Shown: piece by piece, positions 16,797-27,200 of the stretch
How positions within the stretch are numbered: position 1 is the first letter of the stretch
Layout: every line of letters begins with the position of its first letter
Program-made: the position numbers and the translations under genes
Assembly (NCBI GenBank): GCA_902531515.1
Contig: CACAEJ010000003.1
Location: 1 to 64,000, forward strand
DNA: 64,000 bases
Source: an uncultured Pseudohongiella sp.
Lineage (GTDB): Bacteria; Pseudomonadota; Gammaproteobacteria; Pseudomonadales; Pseudohongiellaceae
Reading direction: 5' to 3'
The notes under the pieces: generated by a model
Told to the model about the DNA's origin: nothing
What the model saw: the letters and a program-made list of their open reading frames with translations, nothing else
The model's database searches: none

Positions 16797-19472
16797 ATGA
16801 GAAAACTAGTCTTTTGTGTGCTTGTGATGGCAGGTGCTCCAGGTTTATTAAAAGCACAAACCTTTACAATCGCTGACATAATTGTTGATGGATATCAGAG
16901 GATTTCGCCTGGAATCATCTATAACCTCCTGCCAGTAGGGATCGGAGATCTGGTAACTGCTTCTACTCCCGCACAGATAATTCGTGAACTTGTGCAATCC
17001 GAATATTTCGATGAAATCGAGGTATCTCGAGAGGGCGATATCTTAGTAATAACTGTTTTGGAACGTCCTTCGGTCGCTGAGATAAATATCGACGGAAACG
17101 ACATTTTGGAAACAGAAGATATTATTGAGAACATGGCTACAGCAGACATAGCCGAAGGACAGATATTTACACGAGCAGCGTTGGAAGCGATTCAGCAAGG
17201 TATTCAAGAAGTTTACTCATCTAGAGGACGTTATGGGGCATCGGTTGAGATAGAAGTTGAGGAACTGCCCCGAAACAGAGTGGCGATCAGTTTAGAAATA
17301 GATGAGGGAGAGGAATCTCGTATTCGGAGCATAAATATAGTTGGAAATGAAACTTTCCAAGAGGAGGAACTACTCGATTTATTTGAGTTAGGAACTAAGC
17401 CTTGGTATCTATTTTTAAGTCGAAAAGACCGTTATTCAAGAGAACAATTTTCAGGCGATTTAGAGAGACTAGAGTCCTTTTATCTGGATAACGGTTTTGT
17501 TGAATTTAGCATCGATTCGACTCCGATCTCTATTACTCCAAATAGAGAAGAGGTATATATCACTATCAATATCACAGAGGGTGATTTGTTTACAATTTCG
17601 AATGTCGACTTAGCAGGAGACTTAGTTGACGCTGAAAATTTATTGAGGGCCGCTATTTTCGTTCAGCCAGGGCAGATATATTCACAAGCTTTAGTTACTG
17701 GAACTGAAGAGATCATGGTTCAATTTCTTGGAAATTTAGGTTATGCCTTTGCAGAAGCAACCGGAGTACCTGAGGTTAATGAAGGTGAAGAAACAGTTGA
17801 GGTAACTTTCTTTATTGAACCAGGTAGTCGCACTTATGTTAATAGAATCAGCTTCGCAGGAAATTCTTCGACTGCAGATGATGTAATGAGAAGAGAGATG
17901 CGTCAACTGGAGAGTGCGCCGGCTTCTAGTCTCGCGATTGAGCAATCTAAGGTAAGGCTGGAGAGGCTTGGTTTTTTTGAAACAGTTGAGGTTGAAACAG
18001 AGGAGATTCCGGGAACTGACGATCAGGTGAACGTAAATTATGATGTAGTTGAGCAGAATTTTGGCAATATAAGTTTTTCTGTCGGGACAGGAGGGGGCGG
18101 TAATTTTTTTATCAGCTCAAACTTACAGGCAGCAAATTTTCTAGGGACTGGTCAAACTATTGGGGTTGGAGTAAATAAAAGCCGCTTTATCAAGGGCCTT
18201 AACTTTCAATTTTTAAACCCTTATTTTACTCCAGATGGAGTTAGTCGAGGATTTAATCTATTTTTACAGGAAGTAGATTCTCCATTTAACGTTTCAAGTT
18301 TCAATACAACTTCATGGGGCGGATCTTTGAGTTTTAGTTATCCGTTGAGTGAAATTCAGGTCTTAGGATTTGATCTAGGTTTCACACACACAGAATTAAG
18401 TTCTGGCTATGGATCTGTCCAAGAAATCGAATCAAGTCCAAAATTAATCGATGGAATTAACAACTATGTGATTCAGCCTTTAAATTCTAATCCATTTGAT
18501 GGGCCAGTGAGGGATTCACTGCTTGGTAATGTGTCGAGCTTATCAGATTTGCAGCTACAGAAACCCGAAGATCTTGGGTTTGTTGATCGCTTTGGAGATG
18601 AATTCAACAATTTTACGATTACTGGTAATTGGTTCAGGAATACCCTTAATAGGGGGCAGTTAGCGACAGATGGCGCTCTCCACCAACTTAACCTTGAGGT
18701 AACAATACCAGGGAGTGATCTCGAGTATGCTCGATTGAATTATACAAGTCAGATGTTCTGGCCTCTCACCGAGAGTAGGAATTGGGTGATTGCCCTTAGC
18801 GCAAATCTCGGCTATGGAATTGGTTATGGTGAATCGAAAGAACTTCCTTTCTTTAATAACTTTTTCGCTGGCGGGTTGATTCGCGGTGGCGGCTCACTTC
18901 GAGGTTATGAGGAAAATAGTCTTGGGCCTTCGAGCACCGCGGGAGCTCGCTATTTAACTGAGGGTGGTGTTAGTTTGGCTCGCGATGAAAGTGGGAATAT
19001 AATCAGAAACCAAGACGGAACCGCTCAAATCAACAACGAGTTTGGCTATCAAACCCAAACTTTGGTAGATGCTAGCGGCCTACCAATATTAGATGCTAAC
19101 GGTAATGAGCAAGTTCAGCTAGCAATACAAAATTTTTATTTGGATCGCGATTACGACTCTTTTGGTGGTAATATACTCGCGACCGCGTCACTAGAGCTTT
19201 TGTTCCCTTTGCCGTTTGTTCCAAATTCTAACCAGGTAAGGTCGGCTTTTTTTATAGATGCGGGTAACGTTTTTTCAACTAGCTGCACAAAGAGGCAGAC
19301 TTTATTGAAAAATTGTTCGGATTTTGACTTGGGAGAGCTGAGATATGCTGCGGGAGTGAGTTTTACGTACTTGTCTCCTTTCGGTCCTCTAACGTTTTAT
19401 GTGGCTGCTCCTTTTGGTGATGGGCCAGGAGATGATACCAAGAATTTTGATTTCACTGTCGGCGCGTTTTAG
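16797..19472 (+). CDS. bamA: outer membrane protein assembly factor BamA
   Basis: The central beta-barrel insertase of the BAM complex. A signal peptide (MRKLVFCVLVMAG...LLKA, about 20 residues) is followed by five POTRA-like repeats (to about residue 420) and an Omp85 barrel. The barrel holds the loop-6 motif as SLRGYEENSLGP, a variant of the usual VRGF, and ends in Phe (DFTVGAF) as a beta-signal should. At 891 aa it is some 80 residues longer than E. coli BamA. Part of the excess is a polar, Asp/Asn/Gly-rich insertion near residues 725-780, predicted to be in an outer loop. Confidence 0.95.
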   Translation: MRKLVFCVLVMAGAPGLLKAQTFTIADIIVDGYQRISPGIIYNLLPVGIGDLVTASTPAQIIRELVQSEYFDEIEVSREGDILVITVLERPSVAEINIDGNDILETEDIIENMATADIAEGQIFTRAALEAIQQGIQEVYSSRGRYGASVEIEVEELPRNRVAISLEIDEGEESRIRSINIVGNETFQEEELLDLFELGTKPWYLFLSRKDRYSREQFSGDLERLESFYLDNGFVEFSIDSTPISITPNREEVYITINITEGDLFTISNVDLAGDLVDAENLLRAAIFVQPGQIYSQALVTGTEEIMVQFLGNLGYAFAEATGVPEVNEGEETVEVTFFIEPGSRTYVNRISFAGNSSTADDVMRREMRQLESAPASSLAIEQSKVRLERLGFFETVEVETEEIPGTDDQVNVNYDVVEQNFGNISFSVGTGGGGNFFISSNLQAANFLGTGQTIGVGVNKSRFIKGLNFQFLNPYFTPDGVSRGFNLFLQEVDSPFNVSSFNTTSWGGSLSFSYPLSEIQVLGFDLGFTHTELSSGYGSVQEIESSPKLIDGINNYVIQPLNSNPFDGPVRDSLLGNVSSLSDLQLQKPEDLGFVDRFGDEFNNFTITGNWFRNTLNRGQLATDGALHQLNLEVTIPGSDLEYARLNYTSQMFWPLTESRNWVIALSANLGYGIGYGESKELPFFNNFFAGGLIRGGGSLRGYEENSLGPSSTAGARYLTEGGVSLARDESGNIIRNQDGTAQINNEFGYQTQTLVDASGLPILDANGNEQVQLAIQNFYLDRDYDSFGGNILATASLELLFPLPFVPNSNQVRSAFFIDAGNVFSTSCTKRQTLLKNCSDFDLGELRYAAGVSFTYLSPFGPLTFYVAAPFGDGPGDDTKNFDFTVGAF

Positions 19473-19557
19473 TTGAGTAGTGTTGTTTTTTGGTGGTAAG
19501 TTTTGCTTCTAGGTGTTTGCGGACCACGAATCTTTCTAACGGTAACGGAGAAATATT

Positions 19558-20091
19558 GTGAGAATTCTGAAGGGTTTTATTTTTATTCTGGGGTTTGTTG
19601 TGCTCACACAAAACTCGAGCGCTCAAGATACAAAGATCGGTATACTTAATGCGATACAAGCGCTATTTAATTCCGACTCTGCTCGCGTCGTTCAGCAGGA
19701 GCTGGAGCAGGAATTTTCTCAAGATGAACAGAGGGCAAGCGAGCTAACAGAGGAGTTGACAGCGTTACAAGAGCAGTATCAACAAAACGAAGCGGTTATG
19801 TCTGAAGAAGAAGTGCGTAGAATGAATTCTGATGCCCAAGATCTTCAAGTCCAGTTGCAGCTAATACAAGAAAGGGTGCAGACGGCACTTCAAGAAAAAA
19901 ATCAAGAATTCGTTCAAAGTATGCAAGAGGAGTTAACTCAAGCTGTAATGGATGTTGTGGCAGAGGGTGGGTTTGATTTAATTCTAAATACTGAGTCAGC
20001 GCCATACTTTGCGCCAGTTTTAGATATAACAGCCAGGGTTACTGCAAAGCTGAATGAAAATACTCAAAATAGGGCAAATTCCGATCAATAA
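19558..20091 (+). CDS. skp: periplasmic chaperone Skp (OmpH family)
   Basis: Holds unfolded outer-membrane proteins on the way to BamA. It starts at GTG 19558 with a signal peptide ending near NSSAQD (about residue 22). The mature part is a Gln/Glu-rich helical hairpin, as in Skp trimers. At 177 aa it is near the E. coli size (161). Sequence conservation in this family is low, so the call rests on architecture and on its place between bamA and lpxD. Confidence 0.88.
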   Translation: MRILKGFIFILGFVVLTQNSSAQDTKIGILNAIQALFNSDSARVVQQELEQEFSQDEQRASELTEELTALQEQYQQNEAVMSEEEVRRMNSDAQDLQVQLQLIQERVQTALQEKNQEFVQSMQEELTQAVMDVVAEGGFDLILNTESAPYFAPVLDITARVTAKLNENTQNRANSDQ

Positions 20092-20114
20092 CAGTACTAC
20101 CAGGAAAGTGTCAG

Positions 20115-21143
20115 GTGACACAGAATAAGATATATAGTCTTGGCGAAATTGCGTCAGCATTGGGTTTAGAATTAATCGGCGACGATCTATGTAAGATAAA
20201 TAGTATTGGAAGTTTGAATAGTGCAACTTCGGGTCAGATAAGTTTTCTTAGTAACCCATTATATATGGATCAATTGGCTAGAACTCAGGCTTCCGCGGTA
20301 ATTTTAGAAAATAAATTTTCGAGTTCATGTGACACAAACGCGCTGATATCGGAAAATCCATACCTAAGTTTTGCTCAAGCAACAGCTTTATTCAAGCCAG
20401 CACTGAATTGTGCTTCGGGCATTCATAAGAGCGCGGTGGTTAATCAGTCTGCCGTAATTCATGAATCTGTTTCAATAGGACCGAATGTAGTTGTGGAAGC
20501 GAATGTTAGTATCGCTCCACGCTCAGTTATCGGTCCAAACTGCTATCTCGGTGAGGGAGTGGTAGTCGGGGAAAATTGTTATCTTCAAAGCAATGTTTCT
20601 CTTTATCATAGGGTTAAGCTTGGTGATTCGGTTGTAGTTCACTCGGGGTCTGTAGTTGGTGCAGATGGATTTGGTTTTGCCTCAGACGGGCATGAGCAAG
20701 TAAAGATTCATCAATTAGGAAGTGTATCGATAGGCAATCACGTAGAAATAGGAGCTTGCACCACAATTGATCGTGGCACTATAGAAGATACATGGATTGG
20801 AGAGGGTGTAAAAATAGATAACCAAGTACAAATTGGCCACAATTGCCGAATTGGCGATCATTCGGTGATTTGCGGATGTACTGGTATTGCGGGCAGCGTT
20901 ACCATTGGAAAATACTGTGTGTTGGGGGGCGCTTCTGGGGTTGTGGGTCATATAAGCATTACAGACAAAGTACAGGTAAGTGCAATGTCGTTGGTGAGCG
21001 AATCTATTTCGGAATCGGGAGTTTATTCATCAGGGACTTGGCATATGAAAACTTCAGATTGGAAACGCAGTAATGTCAGGTTCAAGCAATTGGACCTAAT
21101 ACACAAAAGGGTGCGAAAACTCGAGAAAAAACATACGACGTAA
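20115..21143 (+). CDS. lpxD: UDP-3-O-(3-hydroxyacyl)glucosamine N-acyltransferase LpxD
   Basis: The third lipid A step: adds a hydroxyacyl chain from ACP to the glucosamine N. The N-terminal uridine-binding domain (residues 1-110) precedes a long run of hexapeptide repeats. HSGSVVGADGFGFASDG and IGHNCRIGDHSVICGCTGIA are typical LpxD segments. It starts with GTG at 20115, 23 bases after skp, and is 342 aa. Confidence 0.95.
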   Translation: MTQNKIYSLGEIASALGLELIGDDLCKINSIGSLNSATSGQISFLSNPLYMDQLARTQASAVILENKFSSSCDTNALISENPYLSFAQATALFKPALNCASGIHKSAVVNQSAVIHESVSIGPNVVVEANVSIAPRSVIGPNCYLGEGVVVGENCYLQSNVSLYHRVKLGDSVVVHSGSVVGADGFGFASDGHEQVKIHQLGSVSIGNHVEIGACTTIDRGTIEDTWIGEGVKIDNQVQIGHNCRIGDHSVICGCTGIAGSVTIGKYCVLGGASGVVGHISITDKVQVSAMSLVSESISESGVYSSGTWHMKTSDWKRSNVRFKQLDLIHKRVRKLEKKHTT

Positions 21144-21192
21144 TGGTTAGTATCCACTATGCGCACATTTAATTGAATTAGCGAGCTTGATT

Positions 21193-21642
21193 ATGTTGAT
21201 GGACGTTGAAGAAATAAAAGAATATTTGCCCCAGAGATACCCTTTTTTACTCGTAGACAGAATTATAGAAATGGATTTAGGTAAATCTATAGTAGGAGTG
21301 AAGAATGTCACTGCTAACGAACCATTCTTTGTAGGTCATTTCCCAGGTCAGCCCATTATGCCTGGAGTATTGATTATAGAAGCTTTAGCCCAGGTCGCTG
21401 GTGTATTGGGTTTCAAGAGTCAAGAAAAAAAGCCTAAGGATGGATATCTTTATTATTTCGTTGGAGCGGACGAAATTCGATTGAGAAGACCAGTGATTCC
21501 AGGCGATCAATTAACTCTAAAAGCCACTGTAATAACGAATCGAAGAGGTATATACAAATTTTCTGCTGAGGCTTCTGTGGATGACGAGCTAGTTGGGGAG
21601 ATGCATATACTTTGCGCTGAAAGGAAAATAGATGTCGAATGA
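21193..21642 (+). CDS. fabZ: 3-hydroxyacyl-ACP dehydratase FabZ
   Basis: Dehydrates 3-hydroxyacyl-ACP in fatty-acid elongation and competes with LpxA and LpxD for substrate. The hot-dog-fold active site is [18 protein letters not shown] (His and, after it, Glu). [13 protein letters not shown] at the N-terminus is the family hallmark. ATG at 21193 or 21199 fits best; a TTG at 21187 is also in frame. It is about 149 aa. Its end overlaps the lpxA start by 11 bases. Confidence 0.95.
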   Translation: MLMDVEEIKEYLPQRYPFLLVDRIIEMDLGKSIVGVKNVTANEPFFVGHFPGQPIMPGVLIIEALAQVAGVLGFKSQEKKPKDGYLYYFVGADEIRLRRPVIPGDQLTLKATVITNRRGIYKFSAEASVDDELVGEMHILCAERKIDVE

Positions 21643-22414
21643 CTTAATTGATGAGCGTTCTCAAATACATGCAACAGCTGAAATTGGCTCAGATGTCCAG
21701 ATTGGACCTTGGTGTGTGATTGGTCAAAATGTAACCATAGGCGAAGGGTCAGTTTTGGAGTCACATATTGTAATTCGTTCGAATACAAAAATAGGGAGAA
21801 ACAATCGAATTCTCCAATTTAGCTCTATCGGTGAGGACCCGGCCGACAAAAAGTTTCAGGGTGAGGAAACCTGGCTGGAAATAGGCGACAACAATATTTT
21901 CAGAGAAGGAGTAACTGCTCACAGAGGTACCGGCAGTGGTGGTGGAATTACAAAGATAGGGTGTAGCAATTTGTTGATGCCATATGTGCATATAGCCCAC
22001 GATTGTGAGGTTGGTAATAATACTGTTTTTGCAAATAATGTCGGCATCTCGGGTCATGTAGAAGTTGGAGACTGGGCTATTCTGGGAGGCTATGCCGGAG
22101 TTAACCAATTCCTAAAGATAGGCGCTCACGCTATGGTGGGTGGTATGACTCATATTACAAATGACATACCGGCGTTTATGATTGTCAGTGGCAGACCTGC
22201 ATCAGTCCGTTCGATAAATGCGATAGGACTTGAACGCAGAGGATTTGATAAAGATTCAATTGGAGATTTGCGAGAAGCTTTTAAAATCATTTATAAGAGA
22301 AAATATAGTTTACAAGAAGCTATAGATCAATTAAAAGCGATGAGAGAGGGTTGTGAAGCCCTTCAGGTTTTGATTGACTCTCTGGAGTCTTCTGAAAAAG
22401 GTATTCACCGTTAG
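21632..22414 (+). CDS. lpxA: acyl-ACP--UDP-N-acetylglucosamine O-acyltransferase LpxA
   Basis: The first step of lipid A synthesis. It is a left-handed beta-helix from the N-terminus ([20 protein letters not shown]) with catalytic His in [13 protein letters not shown], then a helical C-terminus ([19 protein letters not shown]). The length of 260 aa is typical. It overlaps fabZ by 11 bases, indicating coupling. Confidence 0.97.
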   Translation: MSNDLIDERSQIHATAEIGSDVQIGPWCVIGQNVTIGEGSVLESHIVIRSNTKIGRNNRILQFSSIGEDPADKKFQGEETWLEIGDNNIFREGVTAHRGTGSGGGITKIGCSNLLMPYVHIAHDCEVGNNTVFANNVGISGHVEVGDWAILGGYAGVNQFLKIGAHAMVGGMTHITNDIPAFMIVSGRPASVRSINAIGLERRGFDKDSIGDLREAFKIIYKRKYSLQEAIDQLKAMREGCEALQVLIDSLESSEKGIHR

Positions 22415-22446
22415 ATAACAAAGGTATTTAACTTTCGTAAAAATAA

Positions 22447-23598
22447 ATGAGCGGTTTACATAGATTTGGTATAGTTGCGGGCGAGAAATCAGGAGATATA
22501 CTCGGCGCATCGTTGATTCTAGCACTACGGGATTATTTCCCACGTGCAGAATTTTTTGGTGTTGGCGGTTCCGAGATGATTGAGCTAGGCTGTAACTCTT
22601 TGTGTTCGATTGAACGGCTATCCGTCATGGGGTTTATTGAACCCTTAAGTCGACTACCTGAGTTACTATCTTTAAAAAAAAAATTGCAAACAAGATTTTT
22701 AAAGGAACGAATAACTGCATTTATTGGTATAGATTCTCCAGACTTTAACCTTCGGCTTGCGAAATCTCTTCGAAAGAAAGGTCTGAAGACAGTTCATTTT
22801 GTAAGCCCAAGTGTATGGGCATATAGGCAAGGGCGAATTCTTGGTATTAAAGAATCAATTGACTTGATGTTGACTCTTTTTCCTTTTGAAGAAGATATTT
22901 ATAAGAAATACGAAATCCAAGCAGAGTGCGTTGGTCATCCGTTAGCAGATCAGTTGTCTGTGGAAGACCGAGGGCTCAAAGATCGTAGAGATTTAAGTAT
23001 TACTGAAAGTGAAACAGTTATAGCTCTAATGCCAGGCAGTAGAATTGACGAAGTCAATCGTTTAGCACCTATATTTTTCGAGACGGCTGTGGAAGCATTG
23101 CAAAGATATCCACGTTTAAAGTTCGTAATCCCTTTTAGTAATCCTGAAACTGAGTTACTAATTAAATCTTTCATGGAACGGATGCACATACTCATAGGAG
23201 AGCAATTCAGGGTGATTGATAACTCACATAAAGCACTTGGTGCTTCAGATTTTGTTTTCACAGCTTCAGGTACAGCTACTCTTGAAGCTCTATTTTTAAG
23301 AAAACCAATGGTTATTTGTTATAAGTTAGCATCGCTTTCATATTTTATAGGATCAAGGATGCTCAAAATACCTTACGTTGGTCTACCAAATTTACTTGCG
23401 AATGATCGGATAGTACCCGAGTATTTGCAAAGCGCAGTAACTCAAGATGCACTATTAGCCGAGTTAGATAAATTTATGACTGGTTCAAACTCCTTTTCGA
23501 ATGCGTTAGTAAAATTTGAAAGAATTCACAAGGAATTGCAAGGTGGAGCTTCTGAAAAGGCCGCTTATGCGATTCATAATTTAGTGTTTGAAAGTTGA
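22447..23598 (+). CDS. lpxB: lipid-A-disaccharide synthase LpxB
   Basis: Joins UDP-diacylglucosamine and lipid X into the lipid A disaccharide (GT19 family) at the inner membrane. Recognised by GEKSGDILGASLI near the N-terminus, FIGIDSPDFNLRLAK, VSPSVWAYRQGR, LMPGSRIDEV and SGTATLEALFLRKPMVICYK. It is 383 aa. It overlaps the longest form of rnhB by 11 bases. Confidence 0.96.
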   Translation: MSGLHRFGIVAGEKSGDILGASLILALRDYFPRAEFFGVGGSEMIELGCNSLCSIERLSVMGFIEPLSRLPELLSLKKKLQTRFLKERITAFIGIDSPDFNLRLAKSLRKKGLKTVHFVSPSVWAYRQGRILGIKESIDLMLTLFPFEEDIYKKYEIQAECVGHPLADQLSVEDRGLKDRRDLSITESETVIALMPGSRIDEVNRLAPIFFETAVEALQRYPRLKFVIPFSNPETELLIKSFMERMHILIGEQFRVIDNSHKALGASDFVFTASGTATLEALFLRKPMVICYKLASLSYFIGSRMLKIPYVGLPNLLANDRIVPEYLQSAVTQDALLAELDKFMTGSNSFSNALVKFERIHKELQGGASEKAAYAIHNLVFES

Positions 23599-24202
23599 TC
23601 ATATTAAGGGGGTGGGACTTCAAAGATCTATCGATATTTTTATGCTAACGGCTGGTGTTGACGAAGTAGGGAGGGGAAGTTTGGCTGGGGATGTTTTCGC
23701 AGCTGCCGTCATACTTGATCCAGATAAAAGCATTAATGGACTAAAAGATTCGAAAAAGTTATCTAAAAAGAACAGAGAAGATCTAGATCAAGAAATTAAG
23801 GGTAGTGCGCTATGCTTCGCTATTGCAAGAGCAAGCGTGGAAGAGATAGATTCTATTAACATTCTTCAAGCAAGCTTGTTAGCTATGACTAGAGCAGTTC
23901 ATAACTTGAATATTAAACCTGAGTTTGTATTAGTTGATGGAAATCATTTGCCCTCATGGGATTATTCAGCTAAATCGATCGTTAGAGGTGATATAAAAAT
24001 ACCAGAGATAGCTGCCGCTTCAATTATTGCGAAAGTAAGTAGAGACGCAGAAATGGTACAGAAGGATCTTGTTTTTCCAGAATACGGCTTTTTTAGAAAT
24101 AAAGGATATCCTACAAGCCTTCACTTAACTGCTTTGAATCAGTTTGGTCCATGTGCAATACATAGACGCTCTTTTGCACCAGTTTCTAAGTTGTTGGGAT
24201 GA
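23588..24202 (+). CDS. rnhB: ribonuclease HII
   Basis: Removes RNA and single ribonucleotides from DNA. The catalytic acidic residues lie in AGVDEVGRGSLAGDV (Asp, Glu), LVDGNH and the later KVSRDAEM region; LKDSKKLSKK is also typical. The start is uncertain: TTG at 23588 gives 204 aa overlapping lpxB, while ATG at 23642 gives 186 aa and begins just before the first active-site motif. The lpxB-rnhB-dnaE order is conserved. Confidence 0.92.
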   Translation: MKVDHIKGVGLQRSIDIFMLTAGVDEVGRGSLAGDVFAAAVILDPDKSINGLKDSKKLSKKNREDLDQEIKGSALCFAIARASVEEIDSINILQASLLAMTRAVHNLNIKPEFVLVDGNHLPSWDYSAKSIVRGDIKIPEIAAASIIAKVSRDAEMVQKDLVFPEYGFFRNKGYPTSLHLTALNQFGPCAIHRRSFAPVSKLLG

Positions 24203-24295
24203 TTTCTAGTAAGGAAAGTTGAGTCAGAATTATGTATATTTAAGTTAACATCACTACCACGCAACAAGAGTAAATATAGTAGTATTTAAAGCTAA

Positions 24296-27200
24296 ATGGT
24301 TGACAAATCTTTAAGTAAAAATTTTTTCCATCTTCGTTTACACACCGAGTTTTCGATTAATGATGGACTCGTAACTATACCCCCTCTGATCGAAAGGCTT
24401 AAAAGTCTCGATATGCCGTCAGTTGCGGTTACCGATTTTTCTAATTTCTTTGCTTTAATTAAATTCTATAGTGCTGCCATCAAAGCTGGTATTAAACCGA
24501 TTTGTGGCTGTGATGTTCTAATAGAAAATAATGACGGAGTTCGTTCGAGGTTAGTGTTACTAGCCTCTAATAATCTTGGCTATTTGAACTTAACTGCATT
24601 GATATCAGCGATTTATACCGAAGAAGATTCTAGACGGGATATCGTTATACCCCAAAGTAAATTACAAAATCATACTGAAGGTTTAATCGCCTTGTCAGGG
24701 GCGCAGCAGAGTGACATTGGGGTTGCTTTGATGGAAGGTAACTTCAGCCTGGCTAAAAGGAATTTAGACCTTTGGAAAACTTTGTTCCCTAAGTCTTTCT
24801 ATCTCGAAATACAGCGATTAGGCAAACCCGATGAAGAACGTTACATAGCCTCGCTGATAGAGCTGGCTGTCGATTCTGAAACCCCGGTTGTCGCGACTAA
24901 TGATGTGAGATTTCTTTCTCAGGACGACTTTGAGGCACATGAGGTTAGAGTTTGTATCAATGAACGACGAACCTTAGATGACCCTCGTAGGAGTCGTAAC
25001 TACACTGATAAACAATATTTGAAGAGTTCCCAAGAAATGTGTGAACTTTTTTCTGATATGCCTGCCGCTATCGCCAATGCTGTTGAAATAGTAAAACGCT
25101 GTAATTTGGAGCTCAATTTAGGGATTCCTCACTTACCTAAATACCCTGTCCCCGAGGGAGAGACACTTGAAAATTTCCTTTCTAAACTGAGTCAAAGTGG
25201 TCTAGAGGGAAGGCTCGAGCTCTTATTTGGGGAGAAATGTGATAATGAGAATTTGATAGAACCTTATTGGGATCGATTGAAGCAAGAAATAGAAATAATT
25301 AACCGTATGGGATTTGCAGGTTATTTTCTTATTGTCATGGAATTTATTCAGTGGGCTAAGGCTTCAGGGATACCAGTGGGCCCAGGAAGAGGCTCTGGGG
25401 CTGGTTCTTTGGTGGCTTATGCTCTTGAAATTACTGACCTTGATCCTTTGAAATACGATCTACTGTTTGAGCGATTTTTGAATCCGGAGCGAATCTCGAT
25501 GCCGGACTTCGATATTGATTTTTGTATGGAGGGAAGAGATAGAGTTATTAATCATGTTGCGGAGCTCTACGGAAAAGAAGCAGTTTCACAGATCGTAACT
25601 TTTGGAACCATGGCTGCTAAAGCAGTGGTGCGCGATGTCGCTCGCGTTCAAGGAAAGCCCTATGCTTTAGCGGACAAACTATCAAAGTTGATACCGTTTG
25701 AACCAGGCATGACATTAGCAAAAGCATTTCTGGAAGAGAAACCATTGGCGGCCTTCGTTGACAGTGATGAGGATGCTCAAGAAATAATTGAGATGGCATA
25801 CAAGCTTGAAGGTATTACCCGAAATGTAGGTAAGCACGCGGGGGGTGTAGTCATCGCACCAACAAAACTAACTGACTTCACGCCATTATACAGTGAGGAA
25901 TCTGGTCAAGGATTTGTCACTCAATTTGATAAGAATGATGTTGAAACAGCCGGTTTGGTTAAGTTTGATTTTCTTGGTTTACGGACTCTTACAATAATTG
26001 ACTGGGCAGTTAAGATGATCAATGAGGAAAGAGGGCAGGAACAGAATCCGATAGACATAAATTCCCTACCTTTAGACGATAAGTTGGTTTATGAGTTATT
26101 GCAATCCGGGAAAACGACCGCAGTTTTTCAGTTAGAATCATTTGGAATGAAAGAGTTGATAAAGCGGCTAGCGCCTAGTTGCTTTGAAGATATTATTGCG
26201 TTGGTCGCATTATTTCGTCCGGGGCCACTGCGGTCCGGCATGGATAAAGAGTTTATAGATAGAAAGCATGGTAGAGCCAGAGTCGAGTACTTACATCCCG
26301 AGTTAGAGTCTGTCCTGTCGGATACTTATGGTGTGATCTTGTATCAAGAACAAGTTATGCAGATTGCTCAAGTTCTTGCTAATTATACTCTTGGTGGTGC
26401 AGATATCCTTCGTAAAGCCATGGGTAAAAAAGATGAAAAAGAAATGGCAAAGCAGCGCCATAATTTTATTCAGGGTGCAGCGAAAAATGGAATTCAAGAG
26501 AAATTATCTGGTTCGATTTTTGATTTGATGGAGACTTTTGCCGAGTATGGGTTTAATAAATCGCATTCAGCGGCATATGCATTGGTGTCATATCAAACTG
26601 CATGGTTAAAAACCCATTTTCCAGCTCATTTTATGGCCGCGGTCTTGTCTGCTGACATGCAAAATACTGATAAAATAGTTACCCTGATAGATGAGTGTAG
26701 GTCTATGAATCTCTCAATAGTTCCTCCAGATGTGAATATTGGCCAATTTAATTTCACCGTCAATTCTGATGGTGAGATTGTATACGGACTAGGTGCCATC
26801 AAAGGCCTCGGAGAGGGACCTGTGCAGAAAATTACGGAGGCTCGTGGTATTGAAAATTTCCAAAACTTACTGGATTTGTGTCAAAGAGTGGATTCTAAAA
26901 CTGTGAACAGACGAACTATGGAGGCTCTAATAAGATCTGGAGCTCTGGATAATTTAATTGAAGGAGGAATTGATAAATCTCGAGCAGGTTTATCTTTTAT
27001 GCTTCCAAGTGCTATGCAAGCGGCAAATCAAAGAAATGAAAATCTTGCAAGTGGCGCTAGAGATTTATTTGGAGAGATTCAGGAAGCGGAAATTGGTCAA
27101 GAGGTAAATATCTTTGACGCTACGCCACAATCATGGACTGAAAAAGAAAGGTTGTCATTGGAAAAGGATACTCTAGGATTGTATTTTTCAGGGCATCCGA

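Noticed and set aside
17736-17945. Short frames opposite bamA, lpxD, mutS and other long genes
   Set aside because: Low-complexity antisense frames without start signals or family resemblance.
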